40,914 nucleotides of DNA, from positions 1-40,914 of the forward strand of contig JAAVFQ010000004.1 of the NCBI GenBank assembly GCA_014800685.1, in the 5' to 3' direction. Every line of letters begins with the position of its first letter. Within the stretch, counting starts at the first letter, position 1. This DNA comes from Bacteroidales bacterium. Lineage in GTDB: Bacteria > Bacteroidota > Bacteroidia > Bacteroidales > Muribaculaceae. The notes beneath the pieces are model-generated. The model had not been told where the DNA came from. It searched no databases and saw only the letters and a list, made by a program, of their open reading frames with translations. The translations under genes were made by a program, and so were the position numbers. Positions 27,355 through 36,202 of the stretch are shown piece after piece.

Positions 27355-28161
27355 ATGAGAAAAAATACCTTGCTGCGGCAGAGCGCGCTCGGCGGCCTGC
27401 TGCTCATTCTCGCTGCCGGATGCGGTGGCGGAGAGTCGGTATATAGCGTGGGCGCTGACGATGAGTCAACCGGTAATGCCGCTGCTGCCGACATAAGGTC
27501 GGAGAGAACGGAAGAGGAGATAGAGGCGGCCTATGAGCGATATTTCGATGAGCCGGAGTTTCCTTCCGGTTTTGACGTAAAGCCGGGAGCAAGGGATGCA
27601 GACCGCATTAAGGTCAGAAACTTAGGGAATCTGGCAGAGGTTTTTAATGACAGCAACCGCTATCAATATGCCTACGCAGAGCGGTTTGGCATCCGACCGG
27701 TGACCAACGTGGGGGAGGCGTATAACACTACGCGCCCCTTGGTGCAGCTCTCCACCAACCGATATTATGTGGTGGATGAGCTGACCCATTCGGTGCCTTT
27801 CCTTGTGCCGGAGGCTGCCACTTTGCTGCGCGATATAGGCAGAAACTTCATAGACTCGCTGGGCCACCGTGGGGCAGACGGCTACAGAATCATAGTGACG
27901 AGCGTGCTGAGAACGCCGCAATCGGTGAAATCGTTGCGTAGGGTAAACCGTAACGCCACCGACTCCTCAACTCATAAATTTGCCACTACATTTGACATCT
28001 CATATTCACGCTTTGCCTGCTCCGATCCCTCGCGTACCATACATGACGGAGACCTGAAGAATCTTCTGGCAGAAGTGCTCTATGACCTTCGCCGCCAGAA
28101 CCGTTGCATGGTGAAGTATGAGAAGAAATCACCCTGCTTCCATATAACGGTGACAAAATAA
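27355..28161 (+). CDS. DUF5715 family lipoprotein, M15-like peptidase fold
   Basis: 268 residues with a lipobox LAAGC (Cys23). The C-terminal half carries VTSVLRTPQSVKSLRR, STHKFATTFDISY and CFHITV, which match the S/T-H-x-x-x-x-x-D and terminal His zinc-ligand pattern of D-Ala-D-Ala carboxypeptidase (M15/VanY) relatives. It should face the periplasm and could trim peptidoglycan; activity is inferred from motif spacing only. Stand-alone transcription unit with its own promoter at 27263. Confidence 0.78.
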   Translation: MRKNTLLRQSALGGLLLILAAGCGGGESVYSVGADDESTGNAAAADIRSERTEEEIEAAYERYFDEPEFPSGFDVKPGARDADRIKVRNLGNLAEVFNDSNRYQYAYAERFGIRPVTNVGEAYNTTRPLVQLSTNRYYVVDELTHSVPFLVPEAATLLRDIGRNFIDSLGHRGADGYRIIVTSVLRTPQSVKSLRRVNRNATDSSTHKFATTFDISYSRFACSDPSRTIHDGDLKNLLAEVLYDLRRQNRCMVKYEKKSPCFHITVTK

Positions 28162-28288
28162 GACCGTTTCCCACAGTTTTTTGGGGAGGGGGGCTAAGAC
28201 CCCGGCATTAACATTTCTTGAAGCGGATTAGGGCCTTAGAACATTCCCGGTCGGATGGCGTTATAAAAGTAGAAATCCACTAAAAGCC

Positions 28289-31200
28289 ATGTCGACTGAA
28301 AAGAGAATACCGGAATCAAGAGCGAACGAGTCGGCATCCGCAACCGGCGGAAGAAAGAGTCTCGGTCGTGGCAAGCGCATGCGTAAGGCGTGTGGCTTGA
28401 TTCTGCTGTGTCTCCTCGTGCTTCCTGTGGTTCTATTATGCGGAATATCGCTTTTCCTCACTCCGGAACGTCTCGCCCGTATCGCAGAAGAGCAGGCCGA
28501 GAAGTATCTTGATGCGGATGTCTATGTGGGAGATGTGAAATTTTCGATCTGGAGCACATTTCCTCATTTTCATGTAGAGGTAGACTCGCTGAATATCATT
28601 TCTCACACATTCTCCGGACTGACGGCAGCTCAAAGAGATTCGCTGCCCGATTCGCCCGATTTTCTCGCTTCGTCAGGTAGGCTCAGTGGAGGAATCAATG
28701 TGGTAAGCCTTCTGGCGGGAAAATACCGGCTTTCAAATGTGACGCTTGAAAATCTGCGCCTTAACTGCGTGGCTCTCAATGACTCGGTTACCAACTATGA
28801 CATAGTGCGCAGCGAAGGTCCCACGCACATTAATGTTCCTGAGATAGAGGCTCAGTCGCTCACACTCGTGCATCCCCGCAATCTGTCGTATTACTCTGCG
28901 GCTACTGATACGTATGCCGACCTGCGCTTCTCAAAAGCCGGATTAAAAAGACTCGGAAAGCATGGTGGCGACTATGACATGACTCTCAAGGGGCTTATAT
29001 CGGTGAAGTCAGATAATCTCGAAGTGTTGCGGCGGTTTCCCTTCAACTTTGCGGGCAAGGTGGATATAGGCTTCAAGCCCTTCTCCCTGAAATTTGATAA
29101 CTATGCCATAACCCTCGGAAACATTTCGGGTCACATGAATCTCGACCTTAATATGGGAGAGGATATTCGCGTAAGAAATTTTCAATACACTCTCTCGGCC
29201 GTTGACCTGATGAGTCTGTCCCAATATCTTCCGTCGCAGTGGCTTCCGGAGTTGGAGCATATTAATGCTGACGTGGCAGTGACGATGGATGCACGCTTGC
29301 TTAAACCATATCGCTATTCACCCTCGAAGCTCCCCTCGCTGGCTGTGGATATGAGAGTGCCTGACGGACGCGTGTCTTACAATATAGGCGATGGGAACGT
29401 CTATAGCGTGCATGACTTGAATCTGGATGCCTCCTTCATCTTTGATGGTGACGATCCTGATGCAAGCTATTTCGACATTTCTAACCTCTCAATGTCAGGC
29501 TATGGCACGGCGATAGCCCTCACGGGAAAGGTGACCGACCTCGCCGGCTCGCCCCGAGTGCATGCCGATATGAAAGCCGTGGCCGATATGAAAGTTTTCT
29601 GCAATGAGATAGAGGAATTGAGGAAATATGGTCTGAGTGGGAAATTGTCGGCCGAGACTACTACGGACTTCCTGATGAATAGTCTGAGCGAACCGACACT
29701 TAGCGATATATTACTGCATGGCACTGTGAAAATAGCTGACTATGCATTCTGCCCTGCGGAGGGTAACCTCCGTATAAGCGGGGATGCTGCCCGGATTGCC
29801 TTCAGGACAGATGCCAAGACTCCGTCGGCTATAGATTTCGCCAACAGCAGCGTGGGCATGGATGTAGAGCTGTCAAAAGTGAGATTAGACCATCTTGATG
29901 GGAAAAGTCTGGCGCTTTCCGGCCATAATCTCTCGGTGCAGGCCTCTCTTAACGGCAAGGATATGAAGGAGGGAAAGCCCCTCGAAGCAATGGTGAAGGC
30001 GGCTTCGCTCGTGCTGCATGATCCCGCCGACCGGCTTAACGTATCGCTCAAGGATGCCGATGTGGCGGGCGTATTGCTGAAGAATCAGAAGGGATATGGC
30101 ACGTTGCTAACCCTTAACGCAAAGGGTGCGCAGATGAAAGCACCCGATACCGACGTGAAACTCGGAGCTTTATCGGCAGATTTCAGCCTGCAGCCCGGAG
30201 CGCCGGAAAAGGATGAGGAGAGCTATACGCTCCCGGCTTTTAAAGATACCCTCGTGCTCAAACGTCTTGCTCATACAGACGAATATCTTGACTTTAATCT
30301 CCCCAAAGGGCTGAAGAACTTTGTAGACAACTGGACATACAGCCTTGCACTCCGCGTAGCCTCCGGCCGCGTGGACACCCCATCGCTAAAGGGAGATAAC
30401 CGACTTACAGGCCTCCGGCTTGCCTTAGATAATAATCGTCTGAATATAGCCGATATATCCCTTAACGTAAATACTATCCCCGTGAGGATTAACGGTGAGG
30501 TGAAGAATCTCCATCAGATAATATGTGGTGATGGTCCGTCAGTCATTCCGGTAGATTTAAACATGGCACTCGGCAAAGTCAATATCAATAAGCTGGCTTA
30601 CGACTATTCCGGTGGAAATAAGGCTCCCGTCGCAGAGCCAGCGCCACGCCCCGGCGACTCTGTAGCCCTGCTGCTGCCACGCAATCTCCTGGCTGACGTA
30701 AGTCTCTCCGCAGATGAGACCATCTATACCAACCTTCACCTCTATGACCTCGCTTCAAAAATCAGGATAGGAGAGGGGGATATGAATGTAGAATATCTGA
30801 AAGTCTCCACCGACTTCGGCAAAGCCTCGCTTGGCCTTAAATACCGCTCGTCCGACATAGAGCGGATGGGCGCCGACGCCTCTCTTGACATCGACAGCAT
30901 AAATGTGGTAAACTTCTTCAAGAATTTCCATGCCCTCCTTATGATGATGCCGCAGATGTCCAATCTTTCAGGATACGTCTCAGCCCATCTCACAGGGAGC
31001 GTGCCACTCTTCCCGACCATGTATGTCAATTCCCCCGGCCTGCAAGCCTCGGCGCTCGTCTCAGGTTTCGGACTTAAAGTGCATCAGACACCCTTTATAC
31101 GCCGAATCACCCGTATGCTGCTCATTCCTAATGATAATGACCTGATAATCAAAAACGTGAATATCAGGGCAGACGTCGCGAATAATATGCTCAAGCTCCG

Positions 31201-31516
31201 CCCATTCCATCTGGAATTTGAAAACTACCTGCTCTCTATAGTCGGCCTGAACAACTTCAACGGAGACCTCTATTATCATCTCGGCGTAGACAAGTCGCCA
31301 ATACACCTGCCCTTTGGCATAAACATAAAAGGACACTTTGCTCATCCCACACTGCGGTTCGGCGGAGCAAAATATAAGGAACGCAATGCCTGGGCTGTCA
31401 CCGACAATGTGCAGGGGAAATACAGATTTAACCTTACGGCAGAAGGGCGCCTCTTCATGAAAGCCTTCATGCACAAGGCCGCGCAGGCTGCCGTAGACCC
31501 CAACGTGTCACTCTGA
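28289..31516 (+). CDS. AsmA-like family protein (bridge-like lipid transfer type)
   Basis: 1075 residues. A basic, disordered N-terminus (1-30) leads to one transmembrane helix (about 33-55), the N-terminal AsmA-type segment LARIAEEQAEKYLDADVYVGDVKFSIWSTFP, and a long beta-rich repeat body (many alternating hydrophobic strands). The C-terminal region (FNFKNFHALLMMM-like stretch, then HFAHPTLRFGG) matches AsmA_2. Proteins of this family span the periplasm to carry phospholipid or assist outer-membrane assembly. Bases 28162-28288 before it contain no gene. Confidence 0.85.
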   Translation: MSTEKRIPESRANESASATGGRKSLGRGKRMRKACGLILLCLLVLPVVLLCGISLFLTPERLARIAEEQAEKYLDADVYVGDVKFSIWSTFPHFHVEVDSLNIISHTFSGLTAAQRDSLPDSPDFLASSGRLSGGINVVSLLAGKYRLSNVTLENLRLNCVALNDSVTNYDIVRSEGPTHINVPEIEAQSLTLVHPRNLSYYSAATDTYADLRFSKAGLKRLGKHGGDYDMTLKGLISVKSDNLEVLRRFPFNFAGKVDIGFKPFSLKFDNYAITLGNISGHMNLDLNMGEDIRVRNFQYTLSAVDLMSLSQYLPSQWLPELEHINADVAVTMDARLLKPYRYSPSKLPSLAVDMRVPDGRVSYNIGDGNVYSVHDLNLDASFIFDGDDPDASYFDISNLSMSGYGTAIALTGKVTDLAGSPRVHADMKAVADMKVFCNEIEELRKYGLSGKLSAETTTDFLMNSLSEPTLSDILLHGTVKIADYAFCPAEGNLRISGDAARIAFRTDAKTPSAIDFANSSVGMDVELSKVRLDHLDGKSLALSGHNLSVQASLNGKDMKEGKPLEAMVKAASLVLHDPADRLNVSLKDADVAGVLLKNQKGYGTLLTLNAKGAQMKAPDTDVKLGALSADFSLQPGAPEKDEESYTLPAFKDTLVLKRLAHTDEYLDFNLPKGLKNFVDNWTYSLALRVASGRVDTPSLKGDNRLTGLRLALDNNRLNIADISLNVNTIPVRINGEVKNLHQIICGDGPSVIPVDLNMALGKVNINKLAYDYSGGNKAPVAEPAPRPGDSVALLLPRNLLADVSLSADETIYTNLHLYDLASKIRIGEGDMNVEYLKVSTDFGKASLGLKYRSSDIERMGADASLDIDSINVVNFFKNFHALLMMMPQMSNLSGYVSAHLTGSVPLFPTMYVNSPGLQASALVSGFGLKVHQTPFIRRITRMLLIPNDNDLIIKNVNIRADVANNMLKLRPFHLEFENYLLSIVGLNNFNGDLYYHLGVDKSPIHLPFGINIKGHFAHPTLRFGGAKYKERNAWAVTDNVQGKYRFNLTAEGRLFMKAFMHKAAQAAVDPNVSL

Positions 31517-31537
31517 TTAAATAACTGAAACTTATTT

Positions 31538-32281
31538 ATGCTTGAATCATCAATAAAAGAAGCTATCACCCTCTGGCGAGCCGAAAACGGATTCCTCAAA
31601 TCGCCTCTGAGAGCCGCCCTCATAGATATGGACGGAGTGCTATATGACTCTATGAAATATCATACGCTCGCCTGGCAGAAGATGATGAGCGAGCAGGGAG
31701 TGGAATGCTCACGCGATGAATTTTATCTCTATGAAGGAATGACAGGTGCGGCCACCATATCACTATTGATGGCAAGAAATGGACGCCCGGTACTTTCTGA
31801 TGAAGAGGTAAAGAGACTATACGCTATTAAGACAGAATATTTCCGGCAACTCGGCAAAAAAGAACCAATGCCGGGAGCGGACAGAATGCTTGAAGTGCTG
31901 CGGGAAAGAGGAATAAAACGGGTGCTCGTGACAGGGTCTGCGCAATCCTCACTCATCAATGCACTCGCGGAAGACTATCCCGGAGCCTTCCTGCCGGGAA
32001 TGATGGTCACCGCCCTCGACGTAAACAACGGTAAGCCTCATCCCGAACCATATCTTCGCGGACTCGAAAAAGCCGGTGTCACGAATGCCCGGACCATAGT
32101 CATAGAAAATGCGCCGCTCGGCGTAAGAGCCGGTAGAGCCTCCGGCTGCTTCACCGTGGCAGTAACCACCGGACCCGTGCCCCGCGAAGCATTCGTAGAT
32201 GCCGGCGCAAATCTGATATTCCCCTCCATGAACGAGTTTGCCGACGCGCTCCCAACCCTCATTGATATTTTCGATGAATGA
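31538..32281 (+). CDS. HAD-superfamily phosphatase (phosphoglucomutase-like subfamily)
   Basis: 247 residues. Motif I D30-M-D32-GVLYDSM (nucleophile and acid/base), cap domain to about residue 115, motif II TGSAQ, motif III K in NNGKPHPEPY and motif IV VIENAPLGVRAG. The cap and sequence resemble beta-phosphoglucomutase/sugar phosphatase enzymes. Its N-terminal 25 residues are an extra helix. Overlaps aroB by 8 bases; the pairing with aroB is common in Bacteroidales. Confidence 0.88.
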   Translation: MLESSIKEAITLWRAENGFLKSPLRAALIDMDGVLYDSMKYHTLAWQKMMSEQGVECSRDEFYLYEGMTGAATISLLMARNGRPVLSDEEVKRLYAIKTEYFRQLGKKEPMPGADRMLEVLRERGIKRVLVTGSAQSSLINALAEDYPGAFLPGMMVTALDVNNGKPHPEPYLRGLEKAGVTNARTIVIENAPLGVRAGRASGCFTVAVTTGPVPREAFVDAGANLIFPSMNEFADALPTLIDIFDE

Positions 32282-33314
32282 CACGATAATAACGCAAAAT
32301 GCCGATGAGGCACTGGATAAATACCTGAAAGAAAATCAACTCCGCCCGGCTTTCCTCTTTACGGATAAAAATGTGGAACGGAGCTGTCTGCCCATAATAA
32401 CGTCGCTTGCACGCCTGCCTCGCATGGCAATGACTCCCGGCGAGACAAACAAGACAATTGCCACAACCGAGCAGCTCTGGACAAGACTGCACGAGCAGCA
32501 AGCCACAAGACACTCGCTTCTCATAAATCTCGGCGGAGGAATCGTCTCAGACCTCGGTGGCTTCGCCGCCGCAACATTCAAACGGGGCATCCCATTCATA
32601 AACATCGCCACCACGCTGCTGGCGGCCGTAGATGCCTCTATCGGAGGGAAAACCGCCATCAACATGAACGGCGTGAAAAACGAAATCGGCATCTTTGCAT
32701 GGCCCCTGGTGACCATAGTAGCCCTCGACACCTTCTCCACCCTCCCCCCCGAAGAATATCTCTCAGGATATGGAGAAATGCTCAAAACCGCATTTCTCTC
32801 CGGCAGCCCGTGGCTCCCGAAAATGCTAAAAGAAGTGCCCGGGCAGGAAGAACTGCGCGAAATGATAAGCCAATGCCTCGCCTTCAAAAAAGAGATAGTA
32901 GAAAAAGATCCGCACGAGACATCACTGAGAAAAGTACTGAATCTCGGCCACACAGTAGCCCACGCCCTTGAGACACTATATCTCAGCCGTCAACGCATGA
33001 TTCCTCACGGCATAGCAGTTGCCTACGGACTGCTTGTCATGCTCATAATCAGTCATCTGCGTCTCGGACTCTCCACAGACTGGATAACACTCCATACCCG
33101 GCTGCTCAAAGAAAACTTTCCCCCTCTCAGCCTGACGTGTGAAGACTATCCCTTACTGATCAGAGCCATGCACTCCGACAAGAAAAATCGCGACAGCAGC
33201 CATATACTCTTCACACTCCTCCGAGCCCCCGGCGCGCCGGAGATAGACATAGAAGTAAGCGAAGAAGAAGTGCGCACCGCTCTTGACGTAATGCGCGACT
33301 ATCTTGGCATCTGA
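32274..33314 (+). CDS. aroB: 3-dehydroquinate synthase
   Basis: 346 residues from the ATG at 32274, which overlaps the HAD stop (ATGAATGA). NAD-dependent shikimate-pathway enzyme that turns DAHP into 3-dehydroquinate. NLGGGIVSDLGGF binds NAD, TTLLAAVDASIGGKT is the hallmark, and zinc-binding residues lie in SGYGEMLKTAF (E), LNLGHTVAHALE (H) and IPHGIAVAYG (H). The start at 32238 would place 12 residues inside the HAD gene. Confidence 0.94.
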   Translation: MNDTIITQNADEALDKYLKENQLRPAFLFTDKNVERSCLPIITSLARLPRMAMTPGETNKTIATTEQLWTRLHEQQATRHSLLINLGGGIVSDLGGFAAATFKRGIPFINIATTLLAAVDASIGGKTAINMNGVKNEIGIFAWPLVTIVALDTFSTLPPEEYLSGYGEMLKTAFLSGSPWLPKMLKEVPGQEELREMISQCLAFKKEIVEKDPHETSLRKVLNLGHTVAHALETLYLSRQRMIPHGIAVAYGLLVMLIISHLRLGLSTDWITLHTRLLKENFPPLSLTCEDYPLLIRAMHSDKKNRDSSHILFTLLRAPGAPEIDIEVSEEEVRTALDVMRDYLGI

Positions 33315-33384
33315 CGTAAAGGTCTAATCTACAGAGAGAAAGGTTAAAGATAAAGGAGTGTAATAAAAAAAATAGCATAAAAAA

Positions 33385-33416
33385 TTTGTATAGAGGCGAA
33401 AAAAGTATTAACTTTG
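33385..33416 (+). promoter_or_regulatory. Promoter for tRNA-Leu and its leader
   Basis: TTTG (33385-33388), 20-base spacer, TAACTTTG (33409-33416): full consensus. Transcription should begin near 33422, about 125 bases before the tRNA. Confidence 0.75.
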
Positions 33417-33440
33417 TAGCACAAAAACCTCAAGTCATAG

Positions 33441-33532
33441 ACACTTCGGCTCATGCAGCAGCATGAGAAGTTGTGTTGAAAGCCCCCTGCAAACTATCGG
33501 CAACGATAGAGGGAGTAGTGCAGCGGGGCTTT
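33441..33532 (+). ncRNA. Two-hairpin structured leader upstream of tRNA-Leu
   Basis: Hairpin one (33441-33476): ACACTT/AAGT..TGT with a 7-base CTCATGC/GCATGAG stem and AGCA loop. Hairpin two (33479-33532): AAAGCCCC/GGGGCTTT, then CTGCA/TGCAG, then CTATCG-GCAA-CGATAG with a GNRA tetraloop. Such pairing is unlikely by chance. It may be a small RNA or a processing leader; it is not a known riboswitch class that I recognise. Confidence 0.4.
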
Positions 33533-33546
33533 GACTCGGGGGAAAA

Positions 33547-33627
33547 GCCCAGGTGGCGGAATGGTAGACGCGCTCGTTTCAGGTGCGAGTGCCGCGAGGC
33601 GTGCAGGTTCGACTCCTGTTCTGGGCA
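33547..33627 (+). tRNA. tRNA-Leu (anticodon CAG)
   Basis: 81 bases with a long variable arm. Acceptor GCCCAGG pairs with TCTGGGC and discriminator A follows. Anticodon loop TTCAGGT presents CAG. T-arm GCAGGTTCGACTCCTGT is standard. It lies at the core/accessory boundary, the usual place for island insertion. Confidence 0.95.
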
Positions 33628-33633
33628 CAGATA

Positions 33634-33690
33634 AAGCGAGATAACTCATTGAAAATTCAATAGTTATCTCGCTTCTTTTTATTTTTTACG
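33634..33690 (+). terminator. Strong terminator after tRNA-Leu
   Basis: AAGCGAGATAACT (33634) pairs perfectly with AGTTATCTCGCTT (33662-33674), followed by a T-rich tail. Confidence 0.9.
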
Positions 33691-33705
33691 TGCATATTAC
33701 GTGCA
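33686..33705 (+). repeat. Paired TTACGTGCA direct repeats, possible attachment-site element
   Basis: TTACGTGCA at 33686-33694 and 33697-33705, an 11-base period, immediately after the tRNA-Leu terminator and at the edge of the AT-rich region. Closely spaced repeats of this kind are typical arm-type sites for tyrosine recombinases. No integrase is in the window, so the role is inferred. Confidence 0.4.
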
Positions 33706-33730
33706 AAAGGTCTGCACGCAAGTCCGCCAT

Positions 33731-33967
33731 TCACTCTTTTTCATAGCCTTTACCTTTGGCTTTTGCGTTTAGGGCTTTTATTGTTTCGAGGTAGGCTCGT
33801 TCCACTGGTGAAAGTTCTCGCACTTGGAACAGGCGGTATTCCTGTTCGGCTTTCTCCATAGCTTGCTGATGGCTGACTGAGCCGGAACCATTGAGCAAAG
33901 CCTCGCCGGTTGATGAAAGGATATTGTCAAGTTGCTGCACATAGTCGCTCATTTGTATTCGAAGCAT
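33731..33967 (-). pseudogene. C-terminal remnant of a RhuM-type (virulence RhuM family) protein
   Basis: 78 residues on the minus strand, with a stop codon directly before the first Met. The sequence MSDYVQQLDNILSSTGEALL, SHQQAMEKAEQEYRLF and LSPVERAYLETIKALN resembles the C-terminal part of RhuM family proteins, which are usually over 300 residues. The N-terminal part is absent. Identification is from memory of the family pattern. It may be the trace of an earlier mobile element at the tRNA. Confidence 0.5.
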
Positions 33968-34075
33968 TTATTCCCATTGAATTACGATAAACTCAGTGAA
34001 ATTTGCAAATATTAACGTTTTAGTACTAATACTGGCATATTTTTTGCTATACTTAAGAATACAAAACTTAAAAAT

Positions 34076-34615
34076 ATGCGTTACCTTTATAATTTGATTT
34101 TTACATCAATATCATTACTATTGTTGGTTGCGATTTATCTAATCAACCATCATGTTTCCATTGGATCTATAACCAATTGGGGCATACTTAAGGATTGTCC
34201 GAACTGGTTATCGTATTCTACATATTGTATTTTTTGCTTGTTAATCACATGGGCTTCTGCGTTGTTGTTCCCCAAGTTTCCCAAAAGCAATCTCAAATCT
34301 GCTAATATCCAAAGTATTGAGTCCGCAGATGGAATATTTCTTCCGACCTATTTAGCTTATATCTTTATTGGGTTAAGCGTTGGTGGCTCTATGGAATTAC
34401 TATTCTGCTACGGAATACTCATTGCAATATGTTTTACTGCGCAAATATATCTATTCAATCCTGCTTTTTATCTTTTGGGCTATCGTTTTTTCTTTATCAC
34501 AAATTCAAGAAAACAGAAAATATTACTTATGACCAAAAGACGCATACTTCTATCGGAAACGCACGACTTTGAAAAGCTATTTCGTATAAACGACTATACA
34601 TATGTCGAAATTTAA
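34076..34615 (+). CDS. Four-helix membrane protein, probable KwaA of a Kiwa system
   Basis: 179 residues: hydrophobic stretches at about 5-25, 44-64, 93-113 and 115-140, then a basic cytosolic tail (RKQKILLMTKRRILLS). No enzyme motif. Placed 12 bases ahead of a DUF4868/KwaB-like gene, which is the arrangement of the two-gene Kiwa anti-phage system, where KwaA is a small four-helix membrane protein that senses phage at the envelope. Much more AT-rich than the genes before 33.3 kb, indicating acquisition. The KwaA label depends on the neighbour; alone it would be an unknown membrane protein. Confidence 0.55.
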   Translation: MRYLYNLIFTSISLLLLVAIYLINHHVSIGSITNWGILKDCPNWLSYSTYCIFCLLITWASALLFPKFPKSNLKSANIQSIESADGIFLPTYLAYIFIGLSVGGSMELLFCYGILIAICFTAQIYLFNPAFYLLGYRFFFITNSRKQKILLMTKRRILLSETHDFEKLFRINDYTYVEI

Positions 34616-34627
34616 ATCTATGTCATT

Positions 34628-35449
34628 ATGAACTATCTACTCGCAAAAACATCTGGCAGAACAAAGGCTTACTATATTGTATTAAGCCAGGAAGACGATG
34701 TCTATCAAATACCGTCCTTTGATAATTCACGAAGTTATCAAGACGACTATAAATTAGAATCGGATGAATGGTTTAAAATAGAAAACTTTAGTAATAAAAA
34801 TTATTGTCACAATTTTTTTATCGAAGCATTTGATGCCACCGCATATAGTTCTCTCCCGCGTGATCTTTATCCCAAAATTGAATACATTACAGTTGTTCAA
34901 GATCAGTATGTCTGTGTTCAGAAGCTTGTTAAAAGTATGGTTCTGAGAAAAAAATTGATTAACCTTTCTCTGAATGATGAACCTCAGTTACTTAACATTG
35001 ACTATACTCTTGTTATAAACGAGGTAGCTGACGCTTATTATAATAAGACCGATGATATTTTATACTTTAAACGTCTTTCAGCTATTACTACTATCTTTGA
35101 CGGAATTTATGAGCTCTATAATGAGTCTACTGATGCTGAGACCGATTCTTTCCTAAAACTGGATATACTTAATATCGCCAACAACTATACTGTTAATGAT
35201 GTTAAAACGCCTAATAGGAGACGTATCAAGGCAGCGATGGAGAAATATGCTAACTTTTCTGAAGAGCAGAAAATGCAATTGCCGTCCTATCTCCAAGAGT
35301 ATGTCCATGAAGTGGTATTTCAAGATGGGAAATTTAACATCTCCACAGAGAAAGAATTAACTATCCTGTTAAATTGCTTTAATCAAAGGTATTATACAAC
35401 TGAGATCGACGGAGAAAAGAGGTTGGCTAATTCTGTCACAACCATATAG
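34628..35449 (+). CDS. DUF4868/KwaB-like protein, probable second Kiwa component
   Basis: 273 soluble residues. The pattern fits the DUF4868 family used for KwaB: a central ILYFKRLSAITTIFDGIYELYN (strand-helix), the basic turn TPNRRRIKAAMEKYANF, and a C-terminal ELTILLNCFNQRYYTTEI followed by a GEKRLANSVTTI tail. KwaB is reported as the cytosolic effector that acts on phage DNA together with KwaA. Somewhat shorter than KwaB of Escherichia coli (about 315). Not verified by alignment. Confidence 0.6.
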   Translation: MNYLLAKTSGRTKAYYIVLSQEDDVYQIPSFDNSRSYQDDYKLESDEWFKIENFSNKNYCHNFFIEAFDATAYSSLPRDLYPKIEYITVVQDQYVCVQKLVKSMVLRKKLINLSLNDEPQLLNIDYTLVINEVADAYYNKTDDILYFKRLSAITTIFDGIYELYNESTDAETDSFLKLDILNIANNYTVNDVKTPNRRRIKAAMEKYANFSEEQKMQLPSYLQEYVHEVVFQDGKFNISTEKELTILLNCFNQRYYTTEIDGEKRLANSVTTI

Positions 35450-35468
35450 CGTAGTTATAAATAACACG

Positions 35469-35496
35469 AGCGTGAGTCTTATACAAAACTCACGCT
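35469..35496. terminator. Hairpin between convergent Kiwa-like and SMC operons
   Basis: AGCGTGAGT/ACTCACGCT, a perfect 9-base stem with a 10-base loop; no strong T tract on either side, so it may serve both strands weakly. The rest of 35450-35613 shows nothing else. Confidence 0.5.
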
Positions 35497-35613
35497 ACAG
35501 TAATAGATATATTCATTCGAACCTTGGTACTGATATCTACCTAGACCATTTAACTGTGTCCTATAGTTAACAGGTGGATTCCCACAGTATTCTTTGACTC
35601 AGTTTGATTGATA

Positions 35614-36201
35614 CTATAACTCCTCTGGCAAATCTTCATTCTCACTTGAATCGGTTTCTTCTGTCAGCTCAGTAGTAATAAACTGAAGGAATATACGAAG
35701 AAAAGCCTTATCTCGAAAGAAATAGTCAGGATTGTCAATCATCTTTCCCTCCATATAATAGAGACCGTAGTTGGCATACTCTTCCATTTTTTCAATCAGA
35801 GCATCAACAACTTTTCGTGGTGTTACCTTAGGGTCTCCTTTATCAAGAGAGATGAGATCAACATCAGTTTTGGCTATTAATGCGGCAAATATGTATTCAC
35901 GAATGGCACCATAAGTCTGTCGGATTCCGCGTGTTTCTATGTTTCCCCAGTATTGGATGGCCTGACCACAACTCTTACGTTCATCCCTATCGTCCGTCAG
36001 TTTGCGCGTCTGATCAAAGTATAATCCAATGAAGAATGCAATAATAAATATTTCATATCCGGCGCCAAATACTTTTCCTCTAGTTTCAGATAGAGAGGTA
36101 TTCCCTTTACCGTAATCTGCAAAGGTTTTGAATATTGGATCTTCGAAACGTTTTTCCCATTCAGGGTTACGTTTAGCCCATAGATCATATAGCTTTTCCA
36201 T
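35614..36201 (-). CDS. Unrecognised 195-residue protein, last gene of the SMC/helicase operon
   Basis: Mostly helical, soluble, with an acidic C-terminus (TEETDSSENEDLPEEL). Visible features are a GAGYEIFIIAFFIGLYFDQ segment near 47-65, a conserved-looking YWGNIETRGIRQTYGAIREY near 84-103 and YGLYYMEGKM near 145. I do not recognise a fold with certainty; the GYEIF..A..GL pattern is reminiscent of small proteins associated with Dnd phosphorothioation loci, but only weakly. It starts one base after the ATPase stop (TAATATGG), so it is translated with it. Confidence 0.6.
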   Translation of the reverse strand: MEKLYDLWAKRNPEWEKRFEDPIFKTFADYGKGNTSLSETRGKVFGAGYEIFIIAFFIGLYFDQTRKLTDDRDERKSCGQAIQYWGNIETRGIRQTYGAIREYIFAALIAKTDVDLISLDKGDPKVTPRKVVDALIEKMEEYANYGLYYMEGKMIDNPDYFFRDKAFLRIFLQFITTELTEETDSSENEDLPEEL

Positions 36202-36202
36202 A

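Noticed and set aside
27126..27446. 106-residue ORF before the DUF5715 gene
   Set aside because: Runs through the promoter and into the next gene; Cys- and Arg-rich shadow.
33441..33532. Known riboswitch
   Set aside because: No match to a class I can name, and no protein gene follows; a tRNA does.
34076..34615. KwaA-like protein as an ordinary transport permease
   Set aside because: No transporter motif and the DUF4868-like neighbour fits Kiwa better, though this remains inference.
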